This document shows, in pieces, positions 1-7,337 of a stretch of DNA of 64,000 nt (positions are counted from its first letter, which is position 1; the number at the start of each line of letters is the position of its first letter). A program made the translations under genes and the position numbers. Below the pieces are notes generated by a model. The model was given only the letters and a program-made list of their open reading frames with translations. It was not told where the DNA came from and ran no database searches. Source of the stretch: Kaistella gelatinilytica (GTDB taxonomy: Bacteria; Bacteroidota; Bacteroidia; Flavobacteriales; Weeksellaceae); contig NZ_JADPVI010000001.1 of the NCBI RefSeq assembly GCF_015679325.1, forward strand, positions 372,001-436,000, given 5' to 3'.

Positions 1-549
1 CTTCGACACTTTGCGGTTGAAGGACCAGAGGTTTTAAACAATTACAGTGGAAATATTGCCACCAATGCAAGTGGGAAAGCAATCGTAAAATTACCCAATT
101 ATTTTGAAAGCATCAATAAAGACTACCGTTATCAGTTGACTGCTATTGGTACGTTTTCTCAAGCAATTGTAAGCAAAGAGATAAGCAACAATCAATTTGA
201 GATTACAACCAGTGTACCGAATGTGAAAGTAAGCTGGCAAGTAATGGGTGTTCGAAACGATGCCTACATGCAAAAAGTTAATAATCTACAGGCTGAAGAA
301 GATAAACCTGCTTTTATGAGAGGTAAATATCTTACACCAGCTGCTTATGGTCAACCTGAATCGATGAGTGCATTTTATTTGCCAACAGATAAAAAATCAC
401 AATTTAAAAATACGGCAGTTAGAGATGCTGCTCAACAAACTAAGCAGCAATTAGAACATAGTAAAGCTTTTAGATCAAAAATAAAAGCCGCCATTGATGC
501 CGCTAAAAAAGAAAGTGAACTAAAAAGTACATCTAAAATAACTAAATAG
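1..549 (+). CDS. C-terminal part of a large surface or repeat protein (5' end outside window)
   Basis: The reading frame is open from base 1, so about 182 residues of a longer protein are visible and the internal Met at 136 is not the real start. The visible part first reads like an all-beta segment (alternating small, polar and aromatic residues, e.g. YRYQLTAIGTFSQAIV followed by VSWQVMGVRNDAYM). The last third, from about residue 110, is charged and Lys/Ala/Gln rich and probably helical, ending in KSTSKITK. It has no T9SS sorting domain at its end, unlike several neighbours. The SWQVMGVRNDAYM stretch resembles the conserved tail of large fibre-like or autotransporter-like surface proteins annotated in Bacteroidota; that is recall, not proof. 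A stem-loop terminator follows. No function can be assigned. Confidence 0.7.
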   Translation, partial: LRHFAVEGPEVLNNYSGNIATNASGKAIVKLPNYFESINKDYRYQLTAIGTFSQAIVSKEISNNQFEITTSVPNVKVSWQVMGVRNDAYMQKVNNLQAEEDKPAFMRGKYLTPAAYGQPESMSAFYLPTDKKSQFKNTAVRDAAQQTKQQLEHSKAFRSKIKAAIDAAKKESELKSTSKITK

Positions 550-566
550 CAAATAGATAATCTTAT

Positions 567-611
567 AATTGCCAACTTCACTGTAAATCTATAAAGAGTT
601 GGCAATTTTTA
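567..611 (+). terminator. Intrinsic terminator of the first gene
   Basis: Perfect 11-bp inverted repeat (AATTGCCAACT at 567-577 and its complement at 597-607) followed by a T-rich run, 18 bases after the stop codon. Confidence 0.8.
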
Positions 612-675
612 ATTTGTTGAAAGAAAATTTAATATTATAATTTAAATTTAAGCTCGTCTCAAGTGGTTGAAAGTA

Positions 676-844
676 ACTTCGAGTCTGGTTAAGTGAACGA
701 ATACTATTTCAGAGAAATATAAGTTGGCAGGGAATTAGATCAAATGAAATGTGGAAAGTTATCGATAATGCGAATTATTATGCAGATAATTTTAAAATAT
801 CTTTTAATAATTCAAATAGAGTGTTGATGATGCCGATAATTTAG
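676..844 (+). pseudogene. Possible gene remnant with no usable start
   Basis: In the 468-base gap between the first gene and the T9SS protein, one frame is open from about 676 to a TAG at 842-844. It reads like real protein in its second half (NEMWKVIDNANYYADNF and onward). The only ATG in good context (749) leaves about 31 codons. Chance is a realistic alternative in AT-rich DNA. The rest of the gap holds only the two terminators and a promoter. Confidence 0.2.
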
Positions 845-905
845 AGTTCTTTCCTCATAAACAACAACTTAATATTTCTTGAATTTTCCTTCAAATATAA
901 AATTG

Positions 906-936
906 AGACTGTGATTTTTCACAGTCTTTTTTTTTT
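906..936 (+). terminator. Intrinsic terminator
   Basis: 8-bp inverted repeat AGACTGTG (906-913) / CACAGTCT (920-927) followed by ten T. It stands about 60 bases after the possible gene remnant and has no intact gene just upstream, which supports a lost gene here. Confidence 0.75.
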
Positions 937-985
937 AATATTAAAAGTGGGTGTTTTAATGGTAAAGTTGGTGGAAAAGAGTGTT

Positions 986-993
986 TAAATTTG
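986..993 (+). promoter_or_regulatory. Bacteroidota -7 box for the P-domain protein
   Basis: TAAATTTG matches TAnnTTTG and ends 24 bases before the ATG at 1018. A TTG at 968-970 could be the -33 element, though the spacing is short. Confidence 0.5.
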
Positions 994-1017
994 TACAATA
1001 ACTAAACCTAATACATC

Positions 1018-1899
1018 ATGAAAAAACTTTACTTTATTGCAATCAGCTTAATTGCATCAAATTGTCTTGTACAAGCACAAATTTTCCAAAACACAACCGC
1101 TACAGCGGCAGTAGATGCAACAACTCGAATTTCCGGATGCGGATTTGGAACGCAGCCTGGTGTGAATATGTCAGATATCACGATCCCACTTGCTGGAACG
1201 ATCGCTGATGCCACAAAAATTACAATTAACGTAGCCATTTCAGCAGCATGGCTTGGTGATGTTGCGGTGGATATAGTAAATCCGCAGGGACAAGCTATAA
1301 CACTAATCAGACGAATTGGTGCAAATATTAATAGCAGTTGTGGGGATTCATCGTCATTTATTGCTGCGAATATCTTAAGTTTTAATTCTGCCAATACGGG
1401 TCTTATCGATGCGGCTTCCATCGCACTAGGTGTTCCTGTTCCTTCTGGAAATTATGCACCAACACTAAGTGCTGCACCATATCCAACTCATAATCCGGGG
1501 AGCATGACTCCATTTTTAACGGGTAAAACGTTGAATGGAACTTGGAGAGTGGTTGTGTATGATTATGGTCAGGGTGATGCATCAAGCGTTGCCTCCTGGC
1601 AAATTGTTGTTGCACCTGGAGCTTTATTAAAATCAAATGAAGGTGGGGTTTTCAGCAATGACATTTCTTTACAACAAAATCCGGTAAAAGATTTTCTTAA
1701 ATTAAATGTGCAGAAAGATTTCAAAAATTTAGTTTTCGAGATCTATGATGCTAGTGGAAAAGTGGTAAAGCAAGAAAGTATGTTGAACAGCGCAAAAGAT
1801 TTTAATATTGATGTCAGAACATTATCTCCGGGAATGTATCTTTTAATTCCTGTTAAAGATGGTGAGCGTAAACAAACGATCAAGTTTATTAAACAATAG
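1018..1899 (+). CDS. Secreted P-domain protein with T9SS sorting domain
   Basis: 293 residues. A Sec signal peptide (about residues 1-20, MKKLYFIAISLIASNC then AQ) is followed at about 45-200 by a proprotein-convertase P domain, a jelly-roll fold usually found beside subtilase or other protease domains; the stretch TLNGTWRVVVYDYGQGDASSVASW is typical. The last 75 residues form a type A T9SS sorting domain (LQQNPVKDFLKLNV, then IYDASGKVV, LSPGMYLL, ending IKFIKQ). The protein should cross the outer membrane by the T9SS and be released or anchored to lipopolysaccharide. No catalytic protease domain is present, so the P domain stands alone: a binding or adhesive role is possible but unproven. 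It has its own promoter and terminator and is a single-gene unit. Confidence 0.85.
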   Translation: MKKLYFIAISLIASNCLVQAQIFQNTTATAAVDATTRISGCGFGTQPGVNMSDITIPLAGTIADATKITINVAISAAWLGDVAVDIVNPQGQAITLIRRIGANINSSCGDSSSFIAANILSFNSANTGLIDAASIALGVPVPSGNYAPTLSAAPYPTHNPGSMTPFLTGKTLNGTWRVVVYDYGQGDASSVASWQIVVAPGALLKSNEGGVFSNDISLQQNPVKDFLKLNVQKDFKNLVFEIYDASGKVVKQESMLNSAKDFNIDVRTLSPGMYLLIPVKDGERKQTIKFIKQ

Positions 1900-1920
1900 C
1901 TCAAAATTATTTTAAAGTGA

Positions 1921-1947
1921 AAGCATCTGTATTACAGATGCTTTTAT
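1921..1947 (+). terminator. Intrinsic terminator
   Basis: AAGCATCTGT (1921-1930) and its complement (1934-1943) with a 3-base loop and TTTTATT tail, 22 bases after the stop of the P-domain gene. Confidence 0.8.
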
Positions 1948-2003
1948 TACGGATCGCAATTTTTCAAAGATTACAAAGGGAAATTATAATTATTTTATTT
2001 ACG

Positions 2004-2011
2004 TATCTTTG
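2004..2011 (+). promoter_or_regulatory. Bacteroidota -7 box for the CNNM/CorC gene
   Basis: TATCTTTG, a full TAnnTTTG match, ends 23 bases before the ATG at 2035. Confidence 0.65.
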
Positions 2012-2034
2012 CATCAATTATTTTAAAAAATTAA

Positions 2035-3393
2035 ATGGACTCAGACGTCGTCAAGCTTTTACTGGCTTTATTCTTAGTAGTACTCAATGGTTTCTTCGTA
2101 GCCGCAGAATTTTCTATCGTTAAGGTTCGTTACTCCCAAATCCAACTCAAAGCCGCCGATGGAGATTCCATGGCGAAACAGGCCGAACACATAATTAAAC
2201 ATTTAGATGAATACTTATCGGCAACTCAGTTAGGTATCACCTTGGCTTCACTTGCTTTAGGTTGGGTCGGCGAAAGTGCGATGCATCATGTGATTGAAAA
2301 TGTTTTTCATTATTTTAATTTAGCAGTTGCAGACGGCACCATCACGACTATTTCTTTAGTTTTAAGTTTCCTTATAATCACCGTAATGCATATTGTTTTC
2401 GGAGAGTTAATCCCGAAATCAATTGCGATCAGAAAGGCAGAACCTACGGTGATGGCGATCGCCATGCCGCTTCGTATTTTCTATACCGTTTTTAAACCAT
2501 TTATCTGGTCGATGAATCATATGTCGAATGCCTTTTTGCGTTTGATAAAAATTCATCCTGCCTCAGATCAGGAAATTCATTCGACTGAAGAATTACAATT
2601 ACTGGTGAAGCAGTCGGCAGACTCAGGCGCGATCGAAGAAGAAAACTACGAAATCATAAAAAATGCTTTTGATTTTACAGATCACTCTGCGAAACAGATC
2701 ATGATTCCGAGACAGAACATTTCTTCCATCGATATTGAGGAACCGATTGAAAATATCATCAACATCATTATGGAAGGTGGTTATTCCCGACTACCTGTTT
2801 ACGAAAATTCTATTGACAACATTATAGGAATATTTTATGCCAAAGAAATTATTCGGGAATATGTTAAAAGAAAAGGCGCAATTAATCACGACGATTTAAA
2901 AGAATTAATGCGTGATCCATTTTTTGTTGTTGGAAGTAAAAAGATCTCTGACTTGTTGAAAGTTTTCCAGCAGAAAAAGCAGCATTTAGCGGTGGTGATC
3001 GATGAATTTGGTGGAACGGAAGGAATCGTCACTCTGGAAGATATTTTAGAAGAATTAGTCGGTGAAATTCAGGATGAAGAAGACGATGAGGAGAGAATCG
3101 TTGACAAAGTAGGCGAAAATGTGTTCTGGGTAAAGGCGACGCAGCCTTTAGATGAGATCAATGAAAATCTCCCCAAAAAATTCCCGCTTTCTGAAGATGG
3201 TGAATACAATACTTTAGCAGGATTCATATTGCATGAACTGGAAGATATTCCAGAAGAAAATCAGGAGTTCAACATAAATAATTATCACGTAAAAATTCTT
3301 AAAATGCAGAATAAAAGTGTCGATTTAGTTGAACTGGTTTATGACGAACCAAGTCTTCTCGATGAGCTTTCAGACGAAATGACAGAATTGTAA
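2035..3393 (+). CDS. CNNM/CorC-type membrane protein (hemolysin C family)
   Basis: 452 residues. The N-terminal CNNM (DUF21) transmembrane domain has helices around 4-24, 67-87, 98-125 and 130-150. A CBS-domain pair follows at about 215-345 (QIMIPRQNISSIDIEE; AVVIDEFGGTEGIVTLEDILEELVGEI, the classic second-CBS signature). A CorC_HlyC transporter-associated domain closes the protein at about 360-440. The family is linked to Mg2+/Co2+ efflux; the old name hemolysin is a misnomer in most members. It has no full gldE-type context here. The gene is followed after 26 bases by clpS on the same strand and may share its transcript. The start at 2035 is backed by the promoter 23 bases upstream. Confidence 0.9.
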   Translation: MDSDVVKLLLALFLVVLNGFFVAAEFSIVKVRYSQIQLKAADGDSMAKQAEHIIKHLDEYLSATQLGITLASLALGWVGESAMHHVIENVFHYFNLAVADGTITTISLVLSFLIITVMHIVFGELIPKSIAIRKAEPTVMAIAMPLRIFYTVFKPFIWSMNHMSNAFLRLIKIHPASDQEIHSTEELQLLVKQSADSGAIEEENYEIIKNAFDFTDHSAKQIMIPRQNISSIDIEEPIENIINIIMEGGYSRLPVYENSIDNIIGIFYAKEIIREYVKRKGAINHDDLKELMRDPFFVVGSKKISDLLKVFQQKKQHLAVVIDEFGGTEGIVTLEDILEELVGEIQDEEDDEERIVDKVGENVFWVKATQPLDEINENLPKKFPLSEDGEYNTLAGFILHELEDIPEENQEFNINNYHVKILKMQNKSVDLVELVYDEPSLLDELSDEMTEL

Positions 3394-3419
3394 GAGTCTA
3401 ACATGTAAATTCAAAAAAT

Positions 3420-3728
3420 ATGTTCAGTACAGTTTATAACATTAAGGATTACGAAAATCCACAGCGGGAATACGACGAAGATGTCGCATTGCTCGAAAAA
3501 GAAGACGAAGTTTACAAAATTGTCCTTTGGAACGACGACGTAAATACTTTCGATGACGTGATCGATGCCTTAGTTGAAATTTGTGGACACACTTTAGAAC
3601 AGGCAGAACAATGCACAATGCTCGTTCATTACAAAGGAAAATGCACTGTAAAAACCGGCAGTTTAGAAATTCTGAAGCCGATGCATGAAAAATTACTTTC
3701 CCGGAGTTTAACTTCAGAAATTGTTTAA
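3420..3728 (+). CDS. clpS: ATP-dependent Clp protease adaptor ClpS
   Basis: 102 residues, the usual length. ClpS binds the N-terminal domain of ClpA or ClpC and delivers N-degron substrates to ClpAP/ClpCP in the cytoplasm. The core signature is visible: VLWNDDVNTFDDVIDALVEI at about 36-55 (the ND-D-T residues line the N-degron pocket), then a helix with the conserved His (about residue 81, MLVHYKGK), and the C-terminal strand. The first 25 residues are the flexible extension that enters the Clp pore. It lies 26 bases downstream of the CNNM/CorC gene and is separated from the rhomboid gene by a terminator. The pairing with these two membrane-protein genes does not by itself say anything about its substrates. 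Confidence 0.93.
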   Translation: MFSTVYNIKDYENPQREYDEDVALLEKEDEVYKIVLWNDDVNTFDDVIDALVEICGHTLEQAEQCTMLVHYKGKCTVKTGSLEILKPMHEKLLSRSLTSEIV

Positions 3729-3730
3729 CT

Positions 3731-3760
3731 AAAGTTTCGTTTTTCGAAACTTTTCTTTTT
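3731..3760 (+). terminator. Intrinsic terminator after clpS
   Basis: AAAGTTTCG (3731-3739) and its complement (3745-3753), then TTCTTTTT. It ends only about 10 bases before the rhomboid ATG, so read-through may be partial. Confidence 0.7.
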
Positions 3761-3770
3761 ATAAAAAAAT

Positions 3771-4436
3771 ATGAATTCAGTTTTATTAATCATTATTGCA
3801 GCCACGTCGATCATCAGTTATATCGGTTTTACGAATCAGTCACTGTTCGAAAAATACAAGTTCAATGTCGGAGCGATTATACGCGACAAAGAATATATAA
3901 GATTGATTTCTGCGGGTTTTTTACATGCAGATTTCATGCACTTACTGCTGAATATGTATGTATTGTACATGTTCAGTCAACCAATTCTCGAGTCTTTCGG
4001 CCCAGCTGGGTTTCTTTTGATCTATTTCGGTTCCATTTTACTCGGCAATTTATTCAGCCTTTATTTGTATAAAAACCAATCCTGGTATTCCGCGATCGGC
4101 GCAAGTGGCGGTGTTTCGGGAATTATTTTTGCCAGTGTTGCATTGTATCCGAATTTGATTAAAATTGGGATTATTTTTCTTCCACCGCAGTTCAGTCTTC
4201 CCGGTTATATTTTCGGATTTTTATACTTCGGTTACTCCGTTTATATGATGTTGAATCCGAAACAACACGATAATATTGGTCACGCTGCCCATTTAGGAGG
4301 CGCATTTTTCGGTTTGGTTTATGTTGTAGCAACTTTCCCGCAGATGGCGATCGAAAACGGTTTTTATCTCGGAATTATGGCTTTACCATTGTTGTATATG
4401 GCGTTTCAAGTATTTGTAAAAAAGAAAATTAACTAA
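3771..4436 (+). CDS. Rhomboid-family intramembrane serine protease
   Basis: 221 residues with about six transmembrane helices. The rhomboid hallmarks are present in order: HxxxN in helix 2 (His57, Asn61, in HLLLNMYVLY), the catalytic GASG motif (Ser112, in AIGASGGVSG), and the catalytic His in HxxHLGG (His174, in NIGHAAHLGGAFFG). It cleaves transmembrane substrates within the inner membrane; substrates cannot be predicted. It lacks the extra N-terminal cytoplasmic domain of GlpG. The gene follows clpS by 42 bases with a terminator between. No other ATG-based start would retain helix 1. Confidence 0.9.
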   Translation: MNSVLLIIIAATSIISYIGFTNQSLFEKYKFNVGAIIRDKEYIRLISAGFLHADFMHLLLNMYVLYMFSQPILESFGPAGFLLIYFGSILLGNLFSLYLYKNQSWYSAIGASGGVSGIIFASVALYPNLIKIGIIFLPPQFSLPGYIFGFLYFGYSVYMMLNPKQHDNIGHAAHLGGAFFGLVYVVATFPQMAIENGFYLGIMALPLLYMAFQVFVKKKIN

Positions 4437-4443
4437 TTTTTTA

Positions 4444-4556
4444 GAAGCCCGAAGATTTCCGCTTTGTTCCCGGATCATACCCGTTTTCCGCTACAATCTT
4501 TTTTATAATTGTTTTACAACAATCATAAAAAAGGATTTCCACTACAACCGGGGCTA
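4444..4556. repeat. Structured hairpin element, possible dispersed repeat
   Basis: Within the 493-base gap between the rhomboid gene and prmC. A near-perfect stem (about 15 bp, one mismatch, loop TTAC) spans about 4499-4535, nested within outer complementary pieces AGCCCG (about 4445) and CGGGGCT (about 4549). The AAAAAAGGAT then CCAC/GCT wording resembles the element at 56682-56822. It has no coding potential. It could be a small mobile repeat or a structured RNA; the sequence does not decide. Confidence 0.45.
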
Positions 4557-4576
4557 AAACTTCAGGTGTTTTTTCT

Positions 4577-4695
4577 AAAAATCAATAGGAACGGGCTTTA
4601 GCCCGTTTAAAAATTGCCGAAAGTAAGTTGGCTTTAGCCAAAACCTATTTTCTTCCTCAAACAAACCGCTCGTTTCGCGACAGATCCTTCATCCA
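4577..4695. repeat. Copy 1 of a ~118-bp repeat containing a degenerate prmC 3' end
   Basis: Matches 4861-4980 along its length, with scattered mismatches. The first half contains the palindromes ACGGGCTTTAGCCCGT and TTGGCTTTAGCCAA; the second half matches the last 50 bases of prmC (minus strand), with the Trp codon of the C-terminal VWGRK changed to TGA. It is therefore a decayed duplicate of the prmC end. Confidence 0.75.
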
Positions 4696-4860
4696 ATTAT
4701 CTTCAAATATTAAATAATTTATTTACAGTTTGGCGATTTTTGTCATTTCGACTAAGTGTGAATATCAAAAAGAAAAAGTAATAGATTAAAATAAAAATCT
4801 ATTTTGGGTAAAACTCTCTATTAAAACTTGTCGACGCTCGCTTCGCTCGCGCCAAACCTC

Positions 4861-4980
4861 AAAAAATCAATAGGAGCGGGCTTTAGCCTATTCAAAAATT
4901 TTCAAAAGGAAGTTGGCTTTAGCCAAAACCTATTTTCTTCCCCAGACAAACCTCTCATTTCCCGACAGATCCTTCATCAA
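4861..4980. repeat. Copy 2 of the ~118-bp repeat, overlapping the intact prmC 3' end
   Basis: Contains the same GGCTTTAGCC palindromes (4877-4890 and 4914-4927) directly after the prmC stop codon, where they may fold as a terminator, plus the genuine last 51 bases of prmC. About 165 bases of AT-rich DNA without a gene separate it from copy 1. Confidence 0.75.
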
Positions 4981-5778
4981 CTCAACTTCAGACAAAACAC
5001 CAACAAACAATTTCCTCGTTTCAATCCCTAATTTCTGATTGATCTCTAGAAAAACCAATCCATTTTCCACCAAATATTTTTCACAATCCTGTGCAATTTT
5101 TTCATAAAAAACCAAAGCATTTGAATTCGGAGAAAATAAAGCCATTTTCGGCTCAAACTCTTTCACCGAATCTGCGATCTCATCTTCTTCCTCAATCCCA
5201 ATATAAGGTGGGTTAGAAATGATCACATCAAAAGATTCCTTTAATTCTTCATTCAGATAATCCTGATGAATAAAATTAATTTCAACCTCGTGAAAATCTG
5301 CATTTCTTTTCGCAGTCTTCAAAGCATCTTCCGAAAAATCAATCGCAGAAACTTTCGCTGCAGGAAAATGCTTTTTCAATACGATCGGAATAATTCCAGA
5401 ACCGGTTCCAATATCCAAAATCTTCAGCTCATTTTTTAATCCTGATTTTTTAATCTTATCAATCGCTAACTCCAGCAATTCTTCCGTTTCCGGACGTGCG
5501 ATTAAAACATTCTCATCCACGAAAAATTTCAAGCCATAAAACGCTGTTTCTCCCAAAATCTGTTGAAAAGGTTTACCCGTTTTCAATTGAGAAATTATAT
5601 TATTTAAATTTTCAATCTGGATTTCAGAAAGCCTTTCATTCCCAGATTGTCGTTGCTCAAATTTACTGTAGCCGATTTCTCTTTCAATAAAAATAGAGTA
5701 GAGTTCTGCGCTTTCTGGGTGAGTGTAAAGTGAAGATAAATTTTCGGTAAATATTTTTTTAAATTCTAAAATAGTCAT
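4930..5778 (-). CDS. prmC: Release factor glutamine methyltransferase PrmC (HemK)
   Basis: 282 residues, the family's normal length. PrmC methylates the Gln of the GGQ motif in peptide release factors RF1 and RF2, using S-adenosylmethionine, in the cytoplasm. The N-terminal helical domain (about 1-85) binds the release factor. The Rossmann methyltransferase domain shows motif I (ILDIGTGSGIIPIVL, about 122-136) and the catalytic NPPY motif (ISNPPYIGIEEEDE, about 186-199). It is convergent with the rhomboid gene and transcribed alone. Its 3' end is duplicated in the neighbouring gap (see repeats). Confidence 0.93.
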   Translation of the reverse strand: MTILEFKKIFTENLSSLYTHPESAELYSIFIEREIGYSKFEQRQSGNERLSEIQIENLNNIISQLKTGKPFQQILGETAFYGLKFFVDENVLIARPETEELLELAIDKIKKSGLKNELKILDIGTGSGIIPIVLKKHFPAAKVSAIDFSEDALKTAKRNADFHEVEINFIHQDYLNEELKESFDVIISNPPYIGIEEEDEIADSVKEFEPKMALFSPNSNALVFYEKIAQDCEKYLVENGLVFLEINQKLGIETRKLFVGVLSEVELMKDLSGNERFVWGRK

Positions 5779-5906
5779 GATTATTTCGGCAATAAAGTAA
5801 TTTTTAAATATAATTCCTTTTTAGCAAAATCAATTCAAAATCATTCAAAACATTTATTAAATCACGGAAAAATTCTAAAAGTTCTGTCAAATGAAAATAA
5901 TTTTAC

Positions 5907-5914
5907 TATTTTTG
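5907..5914 (+). promoter_or_regulatory. Bacteroidota -7 box for the NlpC/P60 lipoprotein gene
   Basis: TATTTTTG matches TAnnTTTG and ends 19 bases before the ATG at 5934. Confidence 0.6.
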
Positions 5915-5933
5915 AGAACCACTAAAATAAAAT

Positions 5934-6470
5934 ATGAAAAAGTGTTTATTTGCAATCCTTGGATTTCTATTTTTAGTTTCTTGTGGAGCTTCAAAAACTG
6001 TTGTTAAGAGATCAATTCCTACCAAAACAGTCGCTAAAACTGCAGATCTCAAAACCCTCGAATCCAACTTCTCCGGAAGTTTAAATGGCGAGATCAAAGA
6101 AATTTTAAAAGATGCCGAAAAATATCTCGGTGCTCCTTACAAATATGCCGGAAATACTTCTTCTGGCTTCGATTGCTCTGGATTTACAACCAAAGTTTTC
6201 GACGAGAATAACACCAAACTTCCACGCCGTTCCGAAGATCAGTCCAACGCGGGGAAACAAATAACCATCAGAGAGACAAAACCCGGTGATTTGCTCTTTT
6301 TTGCAACAGCAGGTGGAACCAAAGTCACGCATGTCGGAATTGTACACGACATTGGAAACGAAGGTGAAGTGAAATTTATTCACGCCTCCACTTCCAAAGG
6401 TGTTATTATTTCTTCTCTCAACGAAAAATACTGGAACAAAGCCTACCTTTTCGCAAGAAGAGTTTTGTAA
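5934..6470 (+). CDS. NlpC/P60-family lipoprotein (peptidoglycan endopeptidase)
   Basis: 178 residues. A lipoprotein signal peptide ends in the lipobox LVSC with the lipidated Cys17. An NlpC/P60 cysteine peptidase domain follows at about 56-176 with catalytic Cys81 (GFDCSGFT), His133 (THVGIVHD) and a third polar residue His150 (KFIHAS). Such enzymes cut the D-Glu/diaminopimelate bond or related bonds in cell-wall stem peptides, acting in the periplasm from a membrane anchor. The linker at 20-50 is Lys/Thr rich. The gene is followed after 35 bases by dapD, whose pathway makes diaminopimelate, the substrate amino acid of peptidoglycan; co-transcription is plausible. Confidence 0.9.
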   Translation: MKKCLFAILGFLFLVSCGASKTVVKRSIPTKTVAKTADLKTLESNFSGSLNGEIKEILKDAEKYLGAPYKYAGNTSSGFDCSGFTTKVFDENNTKLPRRSEDQSNAGKQITIRETKPGDLLFFATAGGTKVTHVGIVHDIGNEGEVKFIHASTSKGVIISSLNEKYWNKAYLFARRVL

Positions 6471-6505
6471 ATTTGCTTCCAAACTTCAATTAAAATAAAT
6501 AAGTA

Positions 6506-7318
6506 ATGACATTACAGGAAACAATAGAAAATATTTGGGATAACCGCGAATTATTAAAAAATGAAGACAACCACAAATCGATTCGCGAAGTTATTCGTCA
6601 GTTGGATCTTGGTGAACTTCGTGTAGCTGAACCTACTGAAACCGGTTGGAAAGTGAACGAATGGGTAAAAAAAGCAGTGGTAATGTATTTCCCAATTCAA
6701 AAAATGGAAACCATTGAAGTTGGTCCTTTTGAATTTCATGATAAAATGCCTTTGAAAAGAAATTATGCAGAAAAAGGAGTGCGTGTTGTTCCTCCTGCAG
6801 TCGCTCGCGAAGGCGCTTATATCGCACCCGGCGTAATTTTGATGCCTTCTTATGTCAATATCGGAGCTTATGTAGATTCAGGAACAATGGTCGATACCTG
6901 GGCAACTGTTGGTAGTTGTGCACAGATCGGAAAAGACGTTCATCTCAGCGGCGGAGTAGGAATTGGTGGCGTTTTAGAACCACTTCAGGCGGCTCCCGTA
7001 ATTATTGAAGATAATGTTTTTGTAGGTTCGAGATGTATTGTTGTAGAAGGTGTTCATGTTGAAAAAGAAGCAGTTTTGGGTGCAAATGTTGTGCTTACCG
7101 CTTCCACGAAAATTATTGATGTGACGGGTGAAACTCCAATAGAAATTAAAGGCAGAGTTCCCTCAAGATCTGTAGTGATTCCCGGAAGTTATACGAAGAA
7201 ATTTCCTGCTGGCGAATATCAGGTTCCATGCGCTTTAATTATCGGACAAAGAAAAGAGTCAACCGACAAAAAAACTTCTCTTAATGATGCTTTGAGAGAA
7301 AATAATGTATCGGTTTAA
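6506..7318 (+). CDS. dapD: Tetrahydrodipicolinate N-succinyltransferase DapD
   Basis: 270 residues, typical for the family. DapD transfers succinyl from succinyl-CoA to (S)-2,3,4,5-tetrahydrodipicolinate, the committed step of the succinylase branch of lysine and diaminopimelate synthesis. A left-handed beta-helix of hexapeptide repeats is evident from about residue 100 to 200 (GAYIAPGVILMPSYVNIGAYVD, VGSCAQIGKDVHLSGGVGIGG). The RNYAEKGVRVVPPAVAREG segment before it is family specific. It acts as a cytoplasmic trimer. It is preceded by the NlpC/P60 lipoprotein gene, and the glycosyltransferase operon starts 19 bases downstream. Confidence 0.95.
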   Translation: MTLQETIENIWDNRELLKNEDNHKSIREVIRQLDLGELRVAEPTETGWKVNEWVKKAVVMYFPIQKMETIEVGPFEFHDKMPLKRNYAEKGVRVVPPAVAREGAYIAPGVILMPSYVNIGAYVDSGTMVDTWATVGSCAQIGKDVHLSGGVGIGGVLEPLQAAPVIIEDNVFVGSRCIVVEGVHVEKEAVLGANVVLTASTKIIDVTGETPIEIKGRVPSRSVVIPGSYTKKFPAGEYQVPCALIIGQRKESTDKKTSLNDALRENNVSV

Positions 7319-7337
7319 ATATTAATTCTAAACAATT

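Noticed and set aside
1029-1636. Two minus-strand ORFs inside the P-domain gene
   Set aside because: Antisense shadows of a gene with signal peptide, domain and sorting signal.
4828-5031. 67-residue plus-strand ORF
   Set aside because: It runs through the repeat and antisense to the prmC end; composition is that of the repeat, not of a protein.
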